Below, one piece after another: positions 32,709 to 41,853 of a stretch of DNA of 64,000 nucleotides (the first letter of the stretch is position 1; each line of letters starts with the position of its first letter). This DNA comes from Novosphingobium profundi. Its GTDB lineage: Bacteria; Pseudomonadota; Alphaproteobacteria; Sphingomonadales; Sphingomonadaceae. The stretch is from contig NZ_JABWCU010000020.1 of the NCBI RefSeq assembly GCF_018491765.1, forward strand, positions 1-64,000. Reading direction: 5' to 3'. The position numbers and the translations under genes are program-made. The notes beneath the pieces are model-generated. The model made no database searches. It had not been told where the DNA came from and saw only the letters and a list, made by a program, of their open reading frames with translations.

Positions 32709-35099
32709 ATGAAGCACGCCGCATTCACCCCGCGCGGTACCGCCTGCGCCGTAATCGCGCTCGCGACCGGCCTCACGCTGGGCCTGGGCACAGCCCGGGC
32801 GCAGGACACCTCGCAGGCGCAGGAGAGCCACACCGTCGGCGCGCAGGAGATCATCGTCACCGCGCAGTTTCGCGAGCAGCGCCTGCAGGACACCCCGATC
32901 GCGATCACCGCGACCAGCGGCGCCGAGCTCGAGGCCAAGAACATCGAGAGCGTCACCGATCTCACCGCGATCGCGCCCAACGTGAACCTCTCGGAGGCGA
33001 CCGGCCTCAACGGCAGCGCGGTGCAGGCCTACATCCGCGGCATCGGCCAGAACGATTCCAGCTTCGCGCTCGAACCGGGCGTGGGCATCTACATCGACGA
33101 CGTCTACTACGGCACCACCTTCGGCGCGATCCTCGACCTCAACGACCTCGACCGCGTCGAAGTGCTGCGCGGGCCGCAAGGCACGCTCTCGGGCAAGAAC
33201 TCGATCGGCGGCTCGATCAAGCTGTTCAGCCGCAAGCCCGACGAGGTGAGCGACGGTTTCGTCGAGGCGACGACCGGCAGCTACGGACGCATCGACTTGC
33301 GCGGCAGCGCGGGCTTTACCATCACCGACGGGCTCTACGCGCGCATCTCGGGCGTTTCCAAGCACACGGACGGCTTCTTCAAGCTGCTCGACTACGGCTG
33401 CGTCTTCCCCGATTCGGGCATTGCCGCGCAGACCACGCGCAAAAGCTGCGTTTCGGGCACCGAGGGCGGCATCGACGTTCAGGGCGGGCGCCTTGCCTTG
33501 CGCTACGCGCCGAGCGGCTCGGCGCTTGAGGTGAACCTCATCGCCGACTACGCCAAGAACGATTCCGAACAGGTCGCCACCAAGCTGCTCTATGCCAACA
33601 GCACCGCGGTGCGCAGCTACGTCGCCGACGATCCGAGCGGCGGCATCCCCTTCGACAGCCGCTTCCTGACCGGCAAGCACGCGTACTCGAGCTACGCCAA
33701 CTACGCCTCGGGCGGCAATTACACGACCGTCTTCGGCACCAACTACCAGGTCGCGCCGGGTACCTACGACACGAGCCCGGAAAGCACCGCGAAGAGCTGG
33801 GGCGTCGCGGGCACGATCGACCTCGCGCTTGCCGACAATCTCGCGCTCAAGTCGATCACCGCCTACCGCAAGGCCAGCGGCACCACCGGCATCGACCTCG
33901 ACGGTTCGCCGCTTTCGGTGCTCGTCCAGGAATTCGACTACGACCACGCCCAGTTCACGCAGGAGCTGCGCCTCTCAGGCCAGGTGCAGGACTTTCTCGA
34001 TTTCACGGTCGGCGGCTACTACTACGACGCCGACGACAACATCGCCGGGCGTGTACTCATCCCGCAGCCGCTGTTCGACTTTGTCGAGGACGATCCGGTG
34101 ACGAACCGCAGCGTATCGGCCTTCGCGCACACCGAGTTCCACATCACCCCCGATCTCAACGTGATCGCAGGGATCCGCTACACCGACGACAAGAAGACCT
34201 ACCAGTTCACCCGCCGCAATCCCGACGGCACCCTGCCCTCGGGCATCCCGCTGACGACCAATTTCCTCGTCGCCGGGCTCGACGGACAGGTCGGCACCTT
34301 CAAGGGCACGCGCACCGACTACCGCCTCGGCATCAACTACCGCTTCACGCCCGAACTCATGGTCTACGCCCAGGTCGCAACGGGCTACAAGGGCGGCGGC
34401 ATCAACCCGCGCCCCTACACCCCCGACCAGATCGTCGCCTTCGATCCCGAGACGCTCACCACCTGGGAAGGCGGCTTCAAGTCGGACCTGTTCGACCGGC
34501 GCGTGCGCTTCAACGGCACGGTCTTCTACAACCGCTACAAGAACCTCCAGATCAACCGCTACTACTGCCCCGAAAGCGTGAGCACCACCTGCTCGCAACC
34601 GGCCAACGCAGGCGACGCGGATGTCTGGGGCCTCGAGGGCGAGCTCTTCGCCGAACCGCTCGACGGCCTGACCATCGACGGTTCGCTGGGCTACCTGAAC
34701 TTCCAGTACACCCGTGTCGATCCCACGACCTACGTCGAAAAGGACATGGTCGCCCCCTTCAACCCTTCCTGGCAGACGAGCGCGGGCATCCAGTACAGGG
34801 CCGAGCTGGGCGGCAAGCGCGGCACGCTGACGCCGCGTCTCGACTGGACCTACCAGTCCTCGTTCTACTTCAACTCGATCAACAACGATTACAACAAGAT
34901 CGCCGCGCGCAGCCTGTTCAACTTGCGCCTGACGTACCTGTCGGATGACGAAAACTGGCAGCTTGCCGGCGGTGTGACCAACCTCTTCGACCGGTTCTAC
35001 TACACCGGCGTCGCCGAGAACGTGAACAACTACGGCGTCAACACCGGCACCGTCGGGCGTCCACGCGAATGGTTCGTGTCGCTGCGCCGCGCGTTCTGA
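32709..35099 (+). CDS. TonB-dependent outer-membrane receptor, second copy
   Basis: 796 residues with signal peptide (ALATGLTLGLGTARAQ). Plug: IIVTAQFREQRLQDTPIAIT, YIRGIGQNDSSFALEPGVGI, EVLRGPQGTLSGKNSIGGSI; barrel with typical alternating strands and a C-terminal aromatic end, REWFVSLRRAF. Its plug is close to that of the receptor at 16837, so they are paralogues with probably different cargo. Controlled by a promoter containing GTAACG-box 3. A long leader (about 240 bases) lies before the ATG. A small membrane protein gene follows after 35 bases. Likely imports the dimer handled by the neighbouring flavo- and quino-enzymes. Confidence 0.93.
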   Translation: MKHAAFTPRGTACAVIALATGLTLGLGTARAQDTSQAQESHTVGAQEIIVTAQFREQRLQDTPIAITATSGAELEAKNIESVTDLTAIAPNVNLSEATGLNGSAVQAYIRGIGQNDSSFALEPGVGIYIDDVYYGTTFGAILDLNDLDRVEVLRGPQGTLSGKNSIGGSIKLFSRKPDEVSDGFVEATTGSYGRIDLRGSAGFTITDGLYARISGVSKHTDGFFKLLDYGCVFPDSGIAAQTTRKSCVSGTEGGIDVQGGRLALRYAPSGSALEVNLIADYAKNDSEQVATKLLYANSTAVRSYVADDPSGGIPFDSRFLTGKHAYSSYANYASGGNYTTVFGTNYQVAPGTYDTSPESTAKSWGVAGTIDLALADNLALKSITAYRKASGTTGIDLDGSPLSVLVQEFDYDHAQFTQELRLSGQVQDFLDFTVGGYYYDADDNIAGRVLIPQPLFDFVEDDPVTNRSVSAFAHTEFHITPDLNVIAGIRYTDDKKTYQFTRRNPDGTLPSGIPLTTNFLVAGLDGQVGTFKGTRTDYRLGINYRFTPELMVYAQVATGYKGGGINPRPYTPDQIVAFDPETLTTWEGGFKSDLFDRRVRFNGTVFYNRYKNLQINRYYCPESVSTTCSQPANAGDADVWGLEGELFAEPLDGLTIDGSLGYLNFQYTRVDPTTYVEKDMVAPFNPSWQTSAGIQYRAELGGKRGTLTPRLDWTYQSSFYFNSINNDYNKIAARSLFNLRLTYLSDDENWQLAGGVTNLFDRFYYTGVAENVNNYGVNTGTVGRPREWFVSLRRAF

Positions 35100-35134
35100 C
35101 GCACGCCCCGTTCGAAGCGAAAGGACGACACGCC

Positions 35135-35551
35135 ATGCGCACGGTCTATCACGTCAGCCGCTGGGTCTTCGGCCTGTGGTACCTGTTCTCGGGGGTGGAG
35201 TTCTTCACCCCCTTCGACCTCCAGCCGCTCGGCAACACGCCGCTCGGCCAGGAATTCACGCTCGCGCTCATCCATTCGGGGCTGTTCGCCTGGATCAAGG
35301 TGGCCGAGATCGTGCTGGCCGTGCTCGTTCTCGCCGACCGCATGATGCCGCTCGCCGCCGCAGCGGCGGTGCCGCTCACGGTGGTCATCGCCTACTGGAA
35401 CTTCGTGCTCGAATGGGGCGTCGTCGAAGTCGTCTTCGGTGCGCTGACGGTCGCCTTCAACGCGGTTCTGCTCTGGCCCTACCGCGCCTACTATCTACCG
35501 ATGCTCACCGCCTGGCGCGGTGAGCGGGACTTTTCAACGCGGTTGCACTGA
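35135..35551 (+). CDS. DoxX-like small membrane protein
   Basis: 138 residues with four hydrophobic helices, roughly VSRWVFGLWYLFSGVEFF, LIHSGLFAWIKVAEIVLAVL, PLAAAAAVPLTVVIAYWNF and VVEVVFGALTVAFNAVLL. The arrangement fits the DoxX/DoxD-like family. ATG follows AAAGGACG. Placed directly after the TonB receptor, so it may share its transcript. The 3' end overlaps the convergent MFS gene by 18 bases. Function in this context unknown. Confidence 0.72.
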   Translation: MRTVYHVSRWVFGLWYLFSGVEFFTPFDLQPLGNTPLGQEFTLALIHSGLFAWIKVAEIVLAVLVLADRMMPLAAAAAVPLTVVIAYWNFVLEWGVVEVVFGALTVAFNAVLLWPYRAYYLPMLTAWRGERDFSTRLH

Positions 35552-36745
35552 CGCTCGCCGCACGGCGGGTAGCAGCAAGGTCAGCCCCAGGCACAGGGCC
35601 ACCGGCAGCGCCGCGAGCGCGAAGAAGCTCGCCGCGCCAAAGCCTTGCCCCAGCACCGCTGCGCCCAGCAGCGGCCCTCCGATCGCCCCGATCCGGGCCA
35701 CCGCCACGGCCAGCCCGATCACGCTCGAAAGCAGGCGCGCAGAAAACAGGCCCGAGGCGACCGCGAGGATCGCAACGTGCACTCCCGAGATTCCGCCGCC
35801 CGCGACGAGCAGCAGAAGCCCCCAGCCCTCGCGCGTGGGGGGCAACAGGGTGAAGGCCAGCAAGCCCAGCGCGATCACGCCATAGCTGCCCGCGATCACG
35901 ACCGTCACCTTGCCTCCGTCAAGCAGGCGGGCGAGCAGAAGCCCGATCACCATGCCGCCGAATTGCAGCAAGGAAACCGCGTGCGCCGCCGTCTCAAGCG
36001 AAAATCCGGCGCGCGGCAGCACCGTGGGCACCCAGGAATTGACGTAGTAGAGCGCCCCCGCGTTAACACCATAGAGCACACAAATAAGCGCGGTTGCGTA
36101 TACCACGGGAGGCTGGAGCAGGCGCAACAGCGCGGGCTTTCCCGGCGCGGCGTCGGCGACTTCGAGGGCCGCCGGAGATTCGCTCAGGAACAGCCAGAGG
36201 AGCGCCAGAAGGAAGAGCGTGACAAGGCCCGGCAGCAGGAAGATCGCGGGCCATCCGGCCCAGGCCACCAGCGGCGTGACGACCAGACCCGATCCCGCCG
36301 CCCCCAGCGGGATCGCCATCGAAACCAGCGTCATCGTGCTCGCCCGGCGTCCGGGACGCGCCAGTTCGGCGCTGAGCGCGGTGACGTTGGGAAGGCAGGC
36401 GCCGAGCGCGAGGCCGGTCAGGAGGCGCCAGGCGGTGAACGCCTCGACCGTCCGACCGGTCGCCGTGCCGAACGTCGCCAGCGCAAGGACCGGAAGGGCG
36501 AGGAGAATGACGCGCCGCCGCCCCAGCCGGTCGCCAAGCGGGGCGAGACCAACCGCGCCCAGGCCCAGCCCCAGAAGTACCGCCGAGAGCGCAAAGCCGA
36601 AAGTCTCGGGCGCATGGCCATAGGCCTTGACCAGGTGGGGCACCGCCAGCGGCATTGCGGTCAGGTCGTAGCCGTCGAGCAGCATGACCGCTGCGCACAA
36701 CGCCAGCGAAATTCCGCGTTGACGCGCACAGAGAACCTCGCTCAT
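35534..36745 (-). CDS. MFS transporter of the aromatic acid:H+ symporter (AAHS) type
   Basis: 403 residues, about 12 helices. The first helix carries LLDGYDLTAMPLAVPHL, the D-G-Y/F-D motif of AAHS carriers (PcaK, BenK, VanK), followed by PLGDRLGRRRVI and, in the second half, LLARLLDGGKVTVV. These take up aromatic acids with protons. The ATG overlaps the stop of the upstream gene (ATGA) and that one overlaps its own neighbour, so three genes (NTF2-like, tandem NTF2-like, transporter) form a tightly coupled minus-strand operon under GTAACG-box 4. Probable inner-membrane importer for the same pathway. Confidence 0.86.
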   Translation of the reverse strand: MSEVLCARQRGISLALCAAVMLLDGYDLTAMPLAVPHLVKAYGHAPETFGFALSAVLLGLGLGAVGLAPLGDRLGRRRVILLALPVLALATFGTATGRTVEAFTAWRLLTGLALGACLPNVTALSAELARPGRRASTMTLVSMAIPLGAAGSGLVVTPLVAWAGWPAIFLLPGLVTLFLLALLWLFLSESPAALEVADAAPGKPALLRLLQPPVVYATALICVLYGVNAGALYYVNSWVPTVLPRAGFSLETAAHAVSLLQFGGMVIGLLLARLLDGGKVTVVIAGSYGVIALGLLAFTLLPPTREGWGLLLLVAGGGISGVHVAILAVASGLFSARLLSSVIGLAVAVARIGAIGGPLLGAAVLGQGFGAASFFALAALPVALCLGLTLLLPAVRRASVQPR

Positions 36746-37623
36746 GCGCCCGCCTCCCGGGCGTCCCAGGGCGAGGGCATGTGGTAGGGAACGGTGATGA
36801 AATTCGCCTCGACCTGCCGGATCGCCCCATGCTCGATCTTGAAGACCTCGGACAGGTAGAACGTGTGCGGGCGGCGGATATGCGATTCCACTTCGGTGCC
36901 ATCGGTCAGGCGGTAGCGCTCGAGCCGTCCGCAATGGTCGATGAAGCCATGCGCCAGGACCAGCCCGCGCGCGACGTCGACCAACGGAAAGCGGCGGCCG
37001 CGCAAGCGATCGTCGTACCGGTACCAGCCAAGGCGAAACTGCGCCTCGCAGCCCAGCTTCGCGATCGGCAGCATGAAGGCGGGGTTGTTGGTGGTCTGCG
37101 TGCCGTTCTCGACACGCTGGCAATCGGGATGGAAGGCAGTGAAGAGCTGCCCGTCGTTCTGTTCGAGCGTCGCGAAATAGCCGTTCGCGACCGAGATCAG
37201 GCGCTCGCGCGTCATCCGCTCTACCTCGGGCACCATGGCCTCGAGCACCGGCTTCGTCTCGAAGCGCGGATCGGGAAACCGGAGCGCCTCGTCGCGCGCG
37301 CGCACCACGATCAGCTCGACCTCGCATATCAGGCCCCCGGGCGTGACGCCGAGACGCAAGCTGGCCGCGGATTCGTCGCCGCTCTCGATCACCGTGGTGA
37401 ACAGGGCGACCTGCCCGGTCTCGGGATCGCAGAACCGCAAGTCATAGCTCCCCCTCCCGGTGATCGTCCCCCACAGCCCATCGCCCGGAGCAAGCGCGAC
37501 GTTGTTCTCGGTGTGGAGCACTTTTGCGGCCCACCCCACGCGCGCGGGATCACGCGCCAGGAGCGCTTCGAGGTAGCCATCGAGAACGGCGTAGAGCCCG
37601 GCCCTCTCCCAGCGCGTGGTCAT
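36742..37623 (-). CDS. protein with two NTF2-like halves
   Basis: 293 residues, coupled by ATGA overlaps on both sides. The first half (GLYAVLDGYLEALLARDPAR, then LRFCDPETGQVALFTTVIES) and the second half (LISVANGYFATLEQNDGQL, FTAFHPDCQRVENG, ... VFKIEHGAIRQVEANFI) each look like an NTF2-like domain, so this is probably a tandem fusion. I do not recognise a characterised family. Polar residues in the second half (His in FHPDCQR and PHTFYLSE) could be catalytic. Its position between an NTF2-like gene and an AAHS transporter, in a regulon of aromatic dimer genes, suggests a lyase, hydratase or isomerase, but that is inference. Confidence 0.72.
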   Translation of the reverse strand: MTTRWERAGLYAVLDGYLEALLARDPARVGWAAKVLHTENNVALAPGDGLWGTITGRGSYDLRFCDPETGQVALFTTVIESGDESAASLRLGVTPGGLICEVELIVVRARDEALRFPDPRFETKPVLEAMVPEVERMTRERLISVANGYFATLEQNDGQLFTAFHPDCQRVENGTQTTNNPAFMLPIAKLGCEAQFRLGWYRYDDRLRGRRFPLVDVARGLVLAHGFIDHCGRLERYRLTDGTEVESHIRRPHTFYLSEVFKIEHGAIRQVEANFITVPYHMPSPWDAREAGA

Positions 37624-38237
37624 GCGTCCCCTCCCGCGCGCGGCGGAGCATAGTGGAAGGGCGGCACGAAGACCTCGGGAAACGCCTCGTAATCGACGGT
37701 CGGCGGCCGATCGGGCTGCAACCCGTTGATCGAACGCAACAGCGGCACTCCGCCTTCGTTGAGGCCCCGGTCGAACTCGCAGTAATAGGTGATGAAGCCG
37801 TGGAGCGCGGCGATCCGCCATTCGCCCTCGACGCGCCGATAGGCGTTCTCGTAAGTCGCCTCGCCCCAGCGCGCCACGCCGCCCAGCCAGGCGATCTGGA
37901 TGAAGGTGCGCCAGCGCGCCTTGGCCGTGTCCCCTGCAACATGGATGACGGGCTGCAACTGCATGTGGTTGAACAATGCGCCGCGCTCGTAGGGCGGCAG
38001 TGCGTGCAGGTAGGCGCGCACCCGCTCACGCCCGACGTAGACCCCGCGCCCTGCGATCTCGAGCGTGCCGTCCGGCGCAAAGAGGTCCGCCGCCTGATCC
38101 CACAGCCCCTTGTCGACATAGTAGCCGTACATGGCCTGGAGATTGGCGATCCCGGTCCAGTCGCGCGCGGCGCGCACCTCTTCGCGCAAATGCGCCAGTT
38201 CGGCGCGCAGTTCGGCCAGCTCGCTGCCCTCGTCCAT
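37620..38237 (-). CDS. NTF2/SnoaL_4-like protein
   Basis: 205 residues. After a short coiled-coil-like start (ELAELRAELAHLREEVRAAR) comes a SnoaL_4 domain: IANLQAMYGYYVDKGLWDQA, LFAPDGTLEIAGRGVYVGRE, RALFNHMQLQPVIHVAGD and AYRRVEGEWRIAALHGF. A C-terminal tail (VDYEAFPEVFVPPFHY) extends beyond the fold. Similar proteins often sit in aromatic or steroid catabolic clusters and, in known cases of the fold, act as dehydratases, isomerases or deformylating lyases. First gene of the minus operon under GTAACG-box 4; the ATG follows GAAGGGCA. Confidence 0.8.
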   Translation of the reverse strand: MDEGSELAELRAELAHLREEVRAARDWTGIANLQAMYGYYVDKGLWDQAADLFAPDGTLEIAGRGVYVGRERVRAYLHALPPYERGALFNHMQLQPVIHVAGDTAKARWRTFIQIAWLGGVARWGEATYENAYRRVEGEWRIAALHGFITYYCEFDRGLNEGGVPLLRSINGLQPDRPPTVDYEAFPEVFVPPFHYAPPRAGGDA

Positions 38238-38328
38238 TGCCCTTCGTCCTCTCCCATGCCCCACGCAGTCCACCGTCTGCCGGCATGACCGCACCGGTCC
38301 CAACGCGTTTTGGGCGTTGCGCCACATC

Positions 38329-38342
38329 GTAACGTTCGTTAT
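38329..38342. promoter_or_regulatory. GTAACG-box 4 (GTAACGTTCGTTAT)
   Basis: Core TAACGTTCGTTA is perfectly palindromic. On the minus strand TTGCCA (38353-38348) and TACGAT (38331-38326) are 16 bases apart with the box overlapping spacer and -10. Lies between divergent NTF2-like (38237) and aldehyde dehydrogenase (38421) genes. Confidence 0.75.
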
Positions 38343-38420
38343 CGTTTTGGCAAGACAGGCGCACGGCCGGGACGAAAGCCGGCTTCGAAGAGCTGCGCAG
38401 ATGGAAGAGGACCCCCGCAA

Positions 38421-39893
38421 ATGACCCCCGAAGGCGTTGAAATCCGCAATCCCGAGAAGCTCTACATCGCAGGAGCCTGGGTCGAATCGACCGGCACTGC
38501 GCGCTTCGAACTCGTCTCGCCCGACACCGAGGAGGTCGTCGGCGTCGTTGCCGACGCGACGGCCGAGGACATGGACCGCGCCGTCGCGGCCGCGCGCGAG
38601 GCCTTCGACACGGGTCCCTGGCCGCAGCTGAGCCCGGCCGAGCGCGGCGCGGCCGTGCTGCGCTGGGCCGAGGAGCTGGAAAAGCGCCAGGGCGAACTCT
38701 GCGCGGCCTGGACCGCCCAGGTCGGCGGCCTTGCCAGCTTCGCGCCGCAGATGCACGGCGGCGCGATCGCGACGATGAAGTTCATCGCCTCGCTCGGCAG
38801 CTCGTTCGAATTCGTCGTTCGCCGCCCGAGCCAGATGGTCGACACCGCGCTCGTGGTCTACGAACCGGTCGGCGTCGCCGCCTGCATCGCGCCGTGGAAC
38901 GCGCCTTTCGGCATTCTCTCGAGCAAGGCCGCCTACGCGCTCGTCGCGGGCTGCACGGTCGTCCTCAAGCCCTCGCCCGAAACCCCGCTCGAGGCCTATA
39001 TCATGGCCGAGGCAGCCGAGGCGGCGGGCATCCCGGCGGGCGTCGTCAACCTGGTGTGCGGCGGGCGCGACGCCTCCGATCACCTCGTCAACAACCCCGG
39101 CATCGACAAGGTCAGCTTCACCGGCTCGACCGTGGCGGGCCGACGTATCGGCGAAGTCTGCGCGGGCCGCGTGGCGCGCTGCACGCTCGAACTGGGGGGC
39201 AAGTCCGCCGCGATCGTGCGCGACGACTTCCCGATCGAGGCCGCTGCGCAGATCCTGGGCAACACGATCACGGTCATGAGCGGGCAGGTCTGCGCGATGC
39301 TGAGCCGCGCGATCGTCTCGAAATCGCGGCACGACGAACTCGCCGAGGCCATCGCGGGCGTGATGAAGGGGGTCAAGATCGGCCCCAGCACCGCGCCCGA
39401 CACCCAGCTCGGCCCCCTTGCCATGAAGCGCCAGCTCGAGCGGGTGGAGGACTATATCCGCATCGGCAAGCAGGAAGGCGCCGAACTCGTCACCGGTGGC
39501 AATCGGCCGAGCGCGATGAACAAGGGCTATTTCATGGAGCCCACGCTGTTCGCCAACGTCGACAACACCAGCCGCATCGCGCAGGAGGAGATCTTTGGGC
39601 CCGTCCTCGCGCTGATCCCCGCCGAGGACGAGGAGGATGCGATCCGCATCGCCAACGAGAGCCAGTTCGGGCTCAATTCCTCGGTGCTGACCGGCGATGT
39701 CGATGCCGCCTACCGCCTCGGGCGACGCCTGCGCGCGGGCGGCTTCGGGCAAAACGGCATGCGCCTTGAATTCGGCCTGCCTTTCGGCGGCTTCAAGCAG
39801 TCGGGCATCGGGCGCGAGGGCGGGGTGGAAGGGCTCCATTCCTTCCTCGAGAGCAAGACCATGCTGCTCGACGGCATGCCCGCCGCGCTGTGA
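38421..39893 (+). CDS. aldehyde dehydrogenase
   Basis: 490 residues. Family motifs: ACIAPWNAPFGIL, ELGGKSAAIV, catalytic Cys in MSGQVCAMLSR, and EEIFGPVLALIP. The unusual MSGQVCAML around the Cys and the GTGA overlap with a downstream NTF2-like gene distinguish it from the other two dehydrogenases in the window. AGAGGA precedes the ATG. Under GTAACG-box 4, divergent from the NTF2/transporter operon. It would oxidise an aldehyde generated by the VAO, GMC, PQQ or dioxygenase steps. Confidence 0.88.
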   Translation: MTPEGVEIRNPEKLYIAGAWVESTGTARFELVSPDTEEVVGVVADATAEDMDRAVAAAREAFDTGPWPQLSPAERGAAVLRWAEELEKRQGELCAAWTAQVGGLASFAPQMHGGAIATMKFIASLGSSFEFVVRRPSQMVDTALVVYEPVGVAACIAPWNAPFGILSSKAAYALVAGCTVVLKPSPETPLEAYIMAEAAEAAGIPAGVVNLVCGGRDASDHLVNNPGIDKVSFTGSTVAGRRIGEVCAGRVARCTLELGGKSAAIVRDDFPIEAAAQILGNTITVMSGQVCAMLSRAIVSKSRHDELAEAIAGVMKGVKIGPSTAPDTQLGPLAMKRQLERVEDYIRIGKQEGAELVTGGNRPSAMNKGYFMEPTLFANVDNTSRIAQEEIFGPVLALIPAEDEEDAIRIANESQFGLNSSVLTGDVDAAYRLGRRLRAGGFGQNGMRLEFGLPFGGFKQSGIGREGGVEGLHSFLESKTMLLDGMPAAL

Positions 39894-40315
39894 CGTCCGC
39901 CAGCCTGACCGAAGCGGACTACCACCGCTACATCGAGGCCTTCAACGCGCGCGATTACGCCGCGCTGGAGGCCTTCTTCACCGACGAATTCGTGCTCGAG
40001 AACGCGGGCTTCGCGGTGCGCGGCAAGCCCGCGTTCCGCGCGTTCTACGCCTTCTTCCACGAATATTGCCGCGAGACGGTGCAATTTCGCGGCTTCTATC
40101 CCGGCACCGAGGGCTTCGTTGCCAACGTCGTGATCACCTTCGAAGGGATCAAGGACCTATCAACCGAGGTCCTCGTGCAGAAAGGCTACCCCGGAATGTC
40201 GGTGGTGCCGCAAGGCGCGCGCGTCGATGTCGAGTTCCTCATTCTCTACCGCGTGAACGAGGCCGGCCTCATCCACCACATCAAGGGGGCGGTCTGGGTC
40301 CCCGAAACCCCCTGA
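39890..40315 (+). CDS. NTF2/SnoaL-like protein (FNARDY type)
   Basis: 141 residues from a GTG overlapping the dehydrogenase stop. ADYHRYIEAFNARDYAALEA, GKPAFRAFYAFFHEY, then VDVEFLILYRVNEAGLIHHI give an NTF2-like fold. A paralogue at 44133 has the same YxxAFNARDYxA start, aromatic-rich middle and closing region, next to a VAO-type gene. Function unknown; translational coupling suggests it works on the dehydrogenase substrate or product. It also resembles proteins annotated as polyketide cyclase/SnoaL-like. Confidence 0.78.
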   Translation: MTSASLTEADYHRYIEAFNARDYAALEAFFTDEFVLENAGFAVRGKPAFRAFYAFFHEYCRETVQFRGFYPGTEGFVANVVITFEGIKDLSTEVLVQKGYPGMSVVPQGARVDVEFLILYRVNEAGLIHHIKGAVWVPETP

Positions 40316-40401
40316 ACACCGCCTTGCAATGGTTAGTTCACTTTTAAACATTTTCCCCTACAACCCCTTGCAAGGATAGTCTTTCAGGGCGGTAGATTCG
40401 A

Positions 40402-41340
40402 GTGGCTTCGCGCATTGTGATCCCGTCAATACCCAGCGCGGCGCTCCATGCCATCCACGCCTTCTCGCCGCCCTCGGAGCAGGGGCAGAGCTGGACGCTC
40501 GGCTCCCGGGACATTGGCGCCTTCTCCTGCGACCTGCACGACGAAAGCCTGACCTGGAGCCAGACGACCTTCGACCTCTTCGGGCTCGAAAGCGGCAGCC
40601 GGATCGACCGGCGCATGACGCTCGAGATGTACGAACCGGAATCGCGCAAGGCGCTCCATGCGGTGCGCTCGCACGCGATCCAATCGCTTTCCGCCTTCTC
40701 GCTCGAAGCGCAGATCCAGTCAGCCTGCGGCACCCAGCGCTGGATCCGCATCTGTGCCAGCGTCGAATCGCGCAACGGGCGTGCCGTGCGTCTGCACGGG
40801 ACAAAGCAGGACATCACCGAGGAACGCCGCAATCTCGAGCGGCTCGAAGCGCTGGCCTACACCGACGCCGTGACCGGCCTTGGCAACCGGACCTGGTTCC
40901 ACGCCGCATTTCTCGCCCCCACTCACGGCGCAAAGCTTGCCGCGCCCGCAGGTACCCTCGTCCTGTTCGATCTCGACCACTTCAAGGCGCTCAACGACAG
41001 CCACGGGCACCTTGCGGGCGATGCCTGTCTCGCGCGGTTCGCCAGCCAGTTGAAGGCCCTGTTTCCCGACGCCCTCCTCCAGGCCCGGATTGGCGGCGAC
41101 GAGTTCGCCATGCTGCTTCCCCGGGGCCTCGACGAGGACGCCCTGGCGCAGCGGTTGCACCGCGCACTACGCACCCTGGCGATCCCGATCGACTGGGAAG
41201 GCACCCCGATCACGATCCGGGCTTCGATGGGCCTGGCGCACGTGAAGGGTGAGGGTACGCTCGATCCCAATGCCTTGTTCCGGCTCGCCGATGCCGACCT
41301 CTACCGCGCCAAGGCCCTGCGTCCGCAACCCGAACGCTAA
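40402..41340 (+). CDS. diguanylate cyclase with N-terminal PAS-like sensor domain
   Basis: 312 residues from a GTG. Residues about 35-145 form a PAS/PAC domain (FSCDLHDESLTWSQTTFDLF, closing with RLHGTKQDITEERR), followed by a GGDEF domain: LAYTDAVTGLGNRTWF, VLFDLDHFKALNDSHGHLAG and the intact active site ARIGGDEFAML. It should make cyclic di-GMP from GTP in response to a small molecule or redox cue. No EAL domain or membrane segment. Placed alone in the middle of the aromatic regulon, between NTF2-like genes, and not preceded by a GTAACG box. It may link the presence of aromatics to surface or biofilm behaviour; inference. Confidence 0.88.
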   Translation: MASRIVIPSIPSAALHAIHAFSPPSEQGQSWTLGSRDIGAFSCDLHDESLTWSQTTFDLFGLESGSRIDRRMTLEMYEPESRKALHAVRSHAIQSLSAFSLEAQIQSACGTQRWIRICASVESRNGRAVRLHGTKQDITEERRNLERLEALAYTDAVTGLGNRTWFHAAFLAPTHGAKLAAPAGTLVLFDLDHFKALNDSHGHLAGDACLARFASQLKALFPDALLQARIGGDEFAMLLPRGLDEDALAQRLHRALRTLAIPIDWEGTPITIRASMGLAHVKGEGTLDPNALFRLADADLYRAKALRPQPER

Positions 41341-41349
41341 TCCCCGTCT

Positions 41350-41853
41350 TCAGTCGAGCCGCTGCCGGTTCGGATCGGTTTTCAGCATCGCCGCACTTTT
41401 CGTCGCCGGGTCCCAGTGCTCGGCGATCAACCCGTTCTCGATGCGGAACAGGTCGAACCAGCTGGTGTGGTAGATCTGCCCCTGCGCATCGGTCTCGGTG
41501 CGCACGAAAGCCATCGAGACCATGTCGCGCTCGGCCAGCATCGCGACGAGCGGCAATTCGATGGTGGGCCGGATCGCGCGTTCGGGCCGCGACCCGCGAA
41601 TGAAGGCCTCGAGCGCGGCACGTCCGCTCACCACGTTGGGGTTGTGCTGGATGTAGCCCGGCGCGATGAACTCGTGCGCGCGTCCGGCGTGCCCGCCTTG
41701 CAGCACCACGCGGTACATGTCGTAGCAAAGTCGCTTGTTGGCGGCGAGCACCGGGTCGGCGCTGGCGAGAAGCTGCGCGTGATCGCTGGCGACCACCGGT
41801 GGCGTCTGCCCCTCGGGCACCTGTGCTGCGGGCCTGAGTGCGGTCGCCGTCAT
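41350..41853 (-). CDS. NTF2/SnoaL-like protein (QHN type)
   Basis: 167 residues. After a variable lead the core reads CYDMYRVVLQGG, APGYIQHNPNVVSGRAALEA and ends DLFRIENGLIAEHWDPATK. The pairs YIQHN and EHWD are the marks of SnoaL-like proteins predicted to catalyse aldol-type reactions (COG4922 kind). Two more of the same type are in this operon (41850 and 43598). ATG overlaps the stop of the upstream gene (ATGA). Last gene of a five-gene minus-strand operon controlled from GTAACG-box 5. Ends ten bases from the convergent diguanylate cyclase gene. Confidence 0.8.
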   Translation of the reverse strand: MTATALRPAAQVPEGQTPPVVASDHAQLLASADPVLAANKRLCYDMYRVVLQGGHAGRAHEFIAPGYIQHNPNVVSGRAALEAFIRGSRPERAIRPTIELPLVAMLAERDMVSMAFVRTETDAQGQIYHTSWFDLFRIENGLIAEHWDPATKSAAMLKTDPNRQRLD

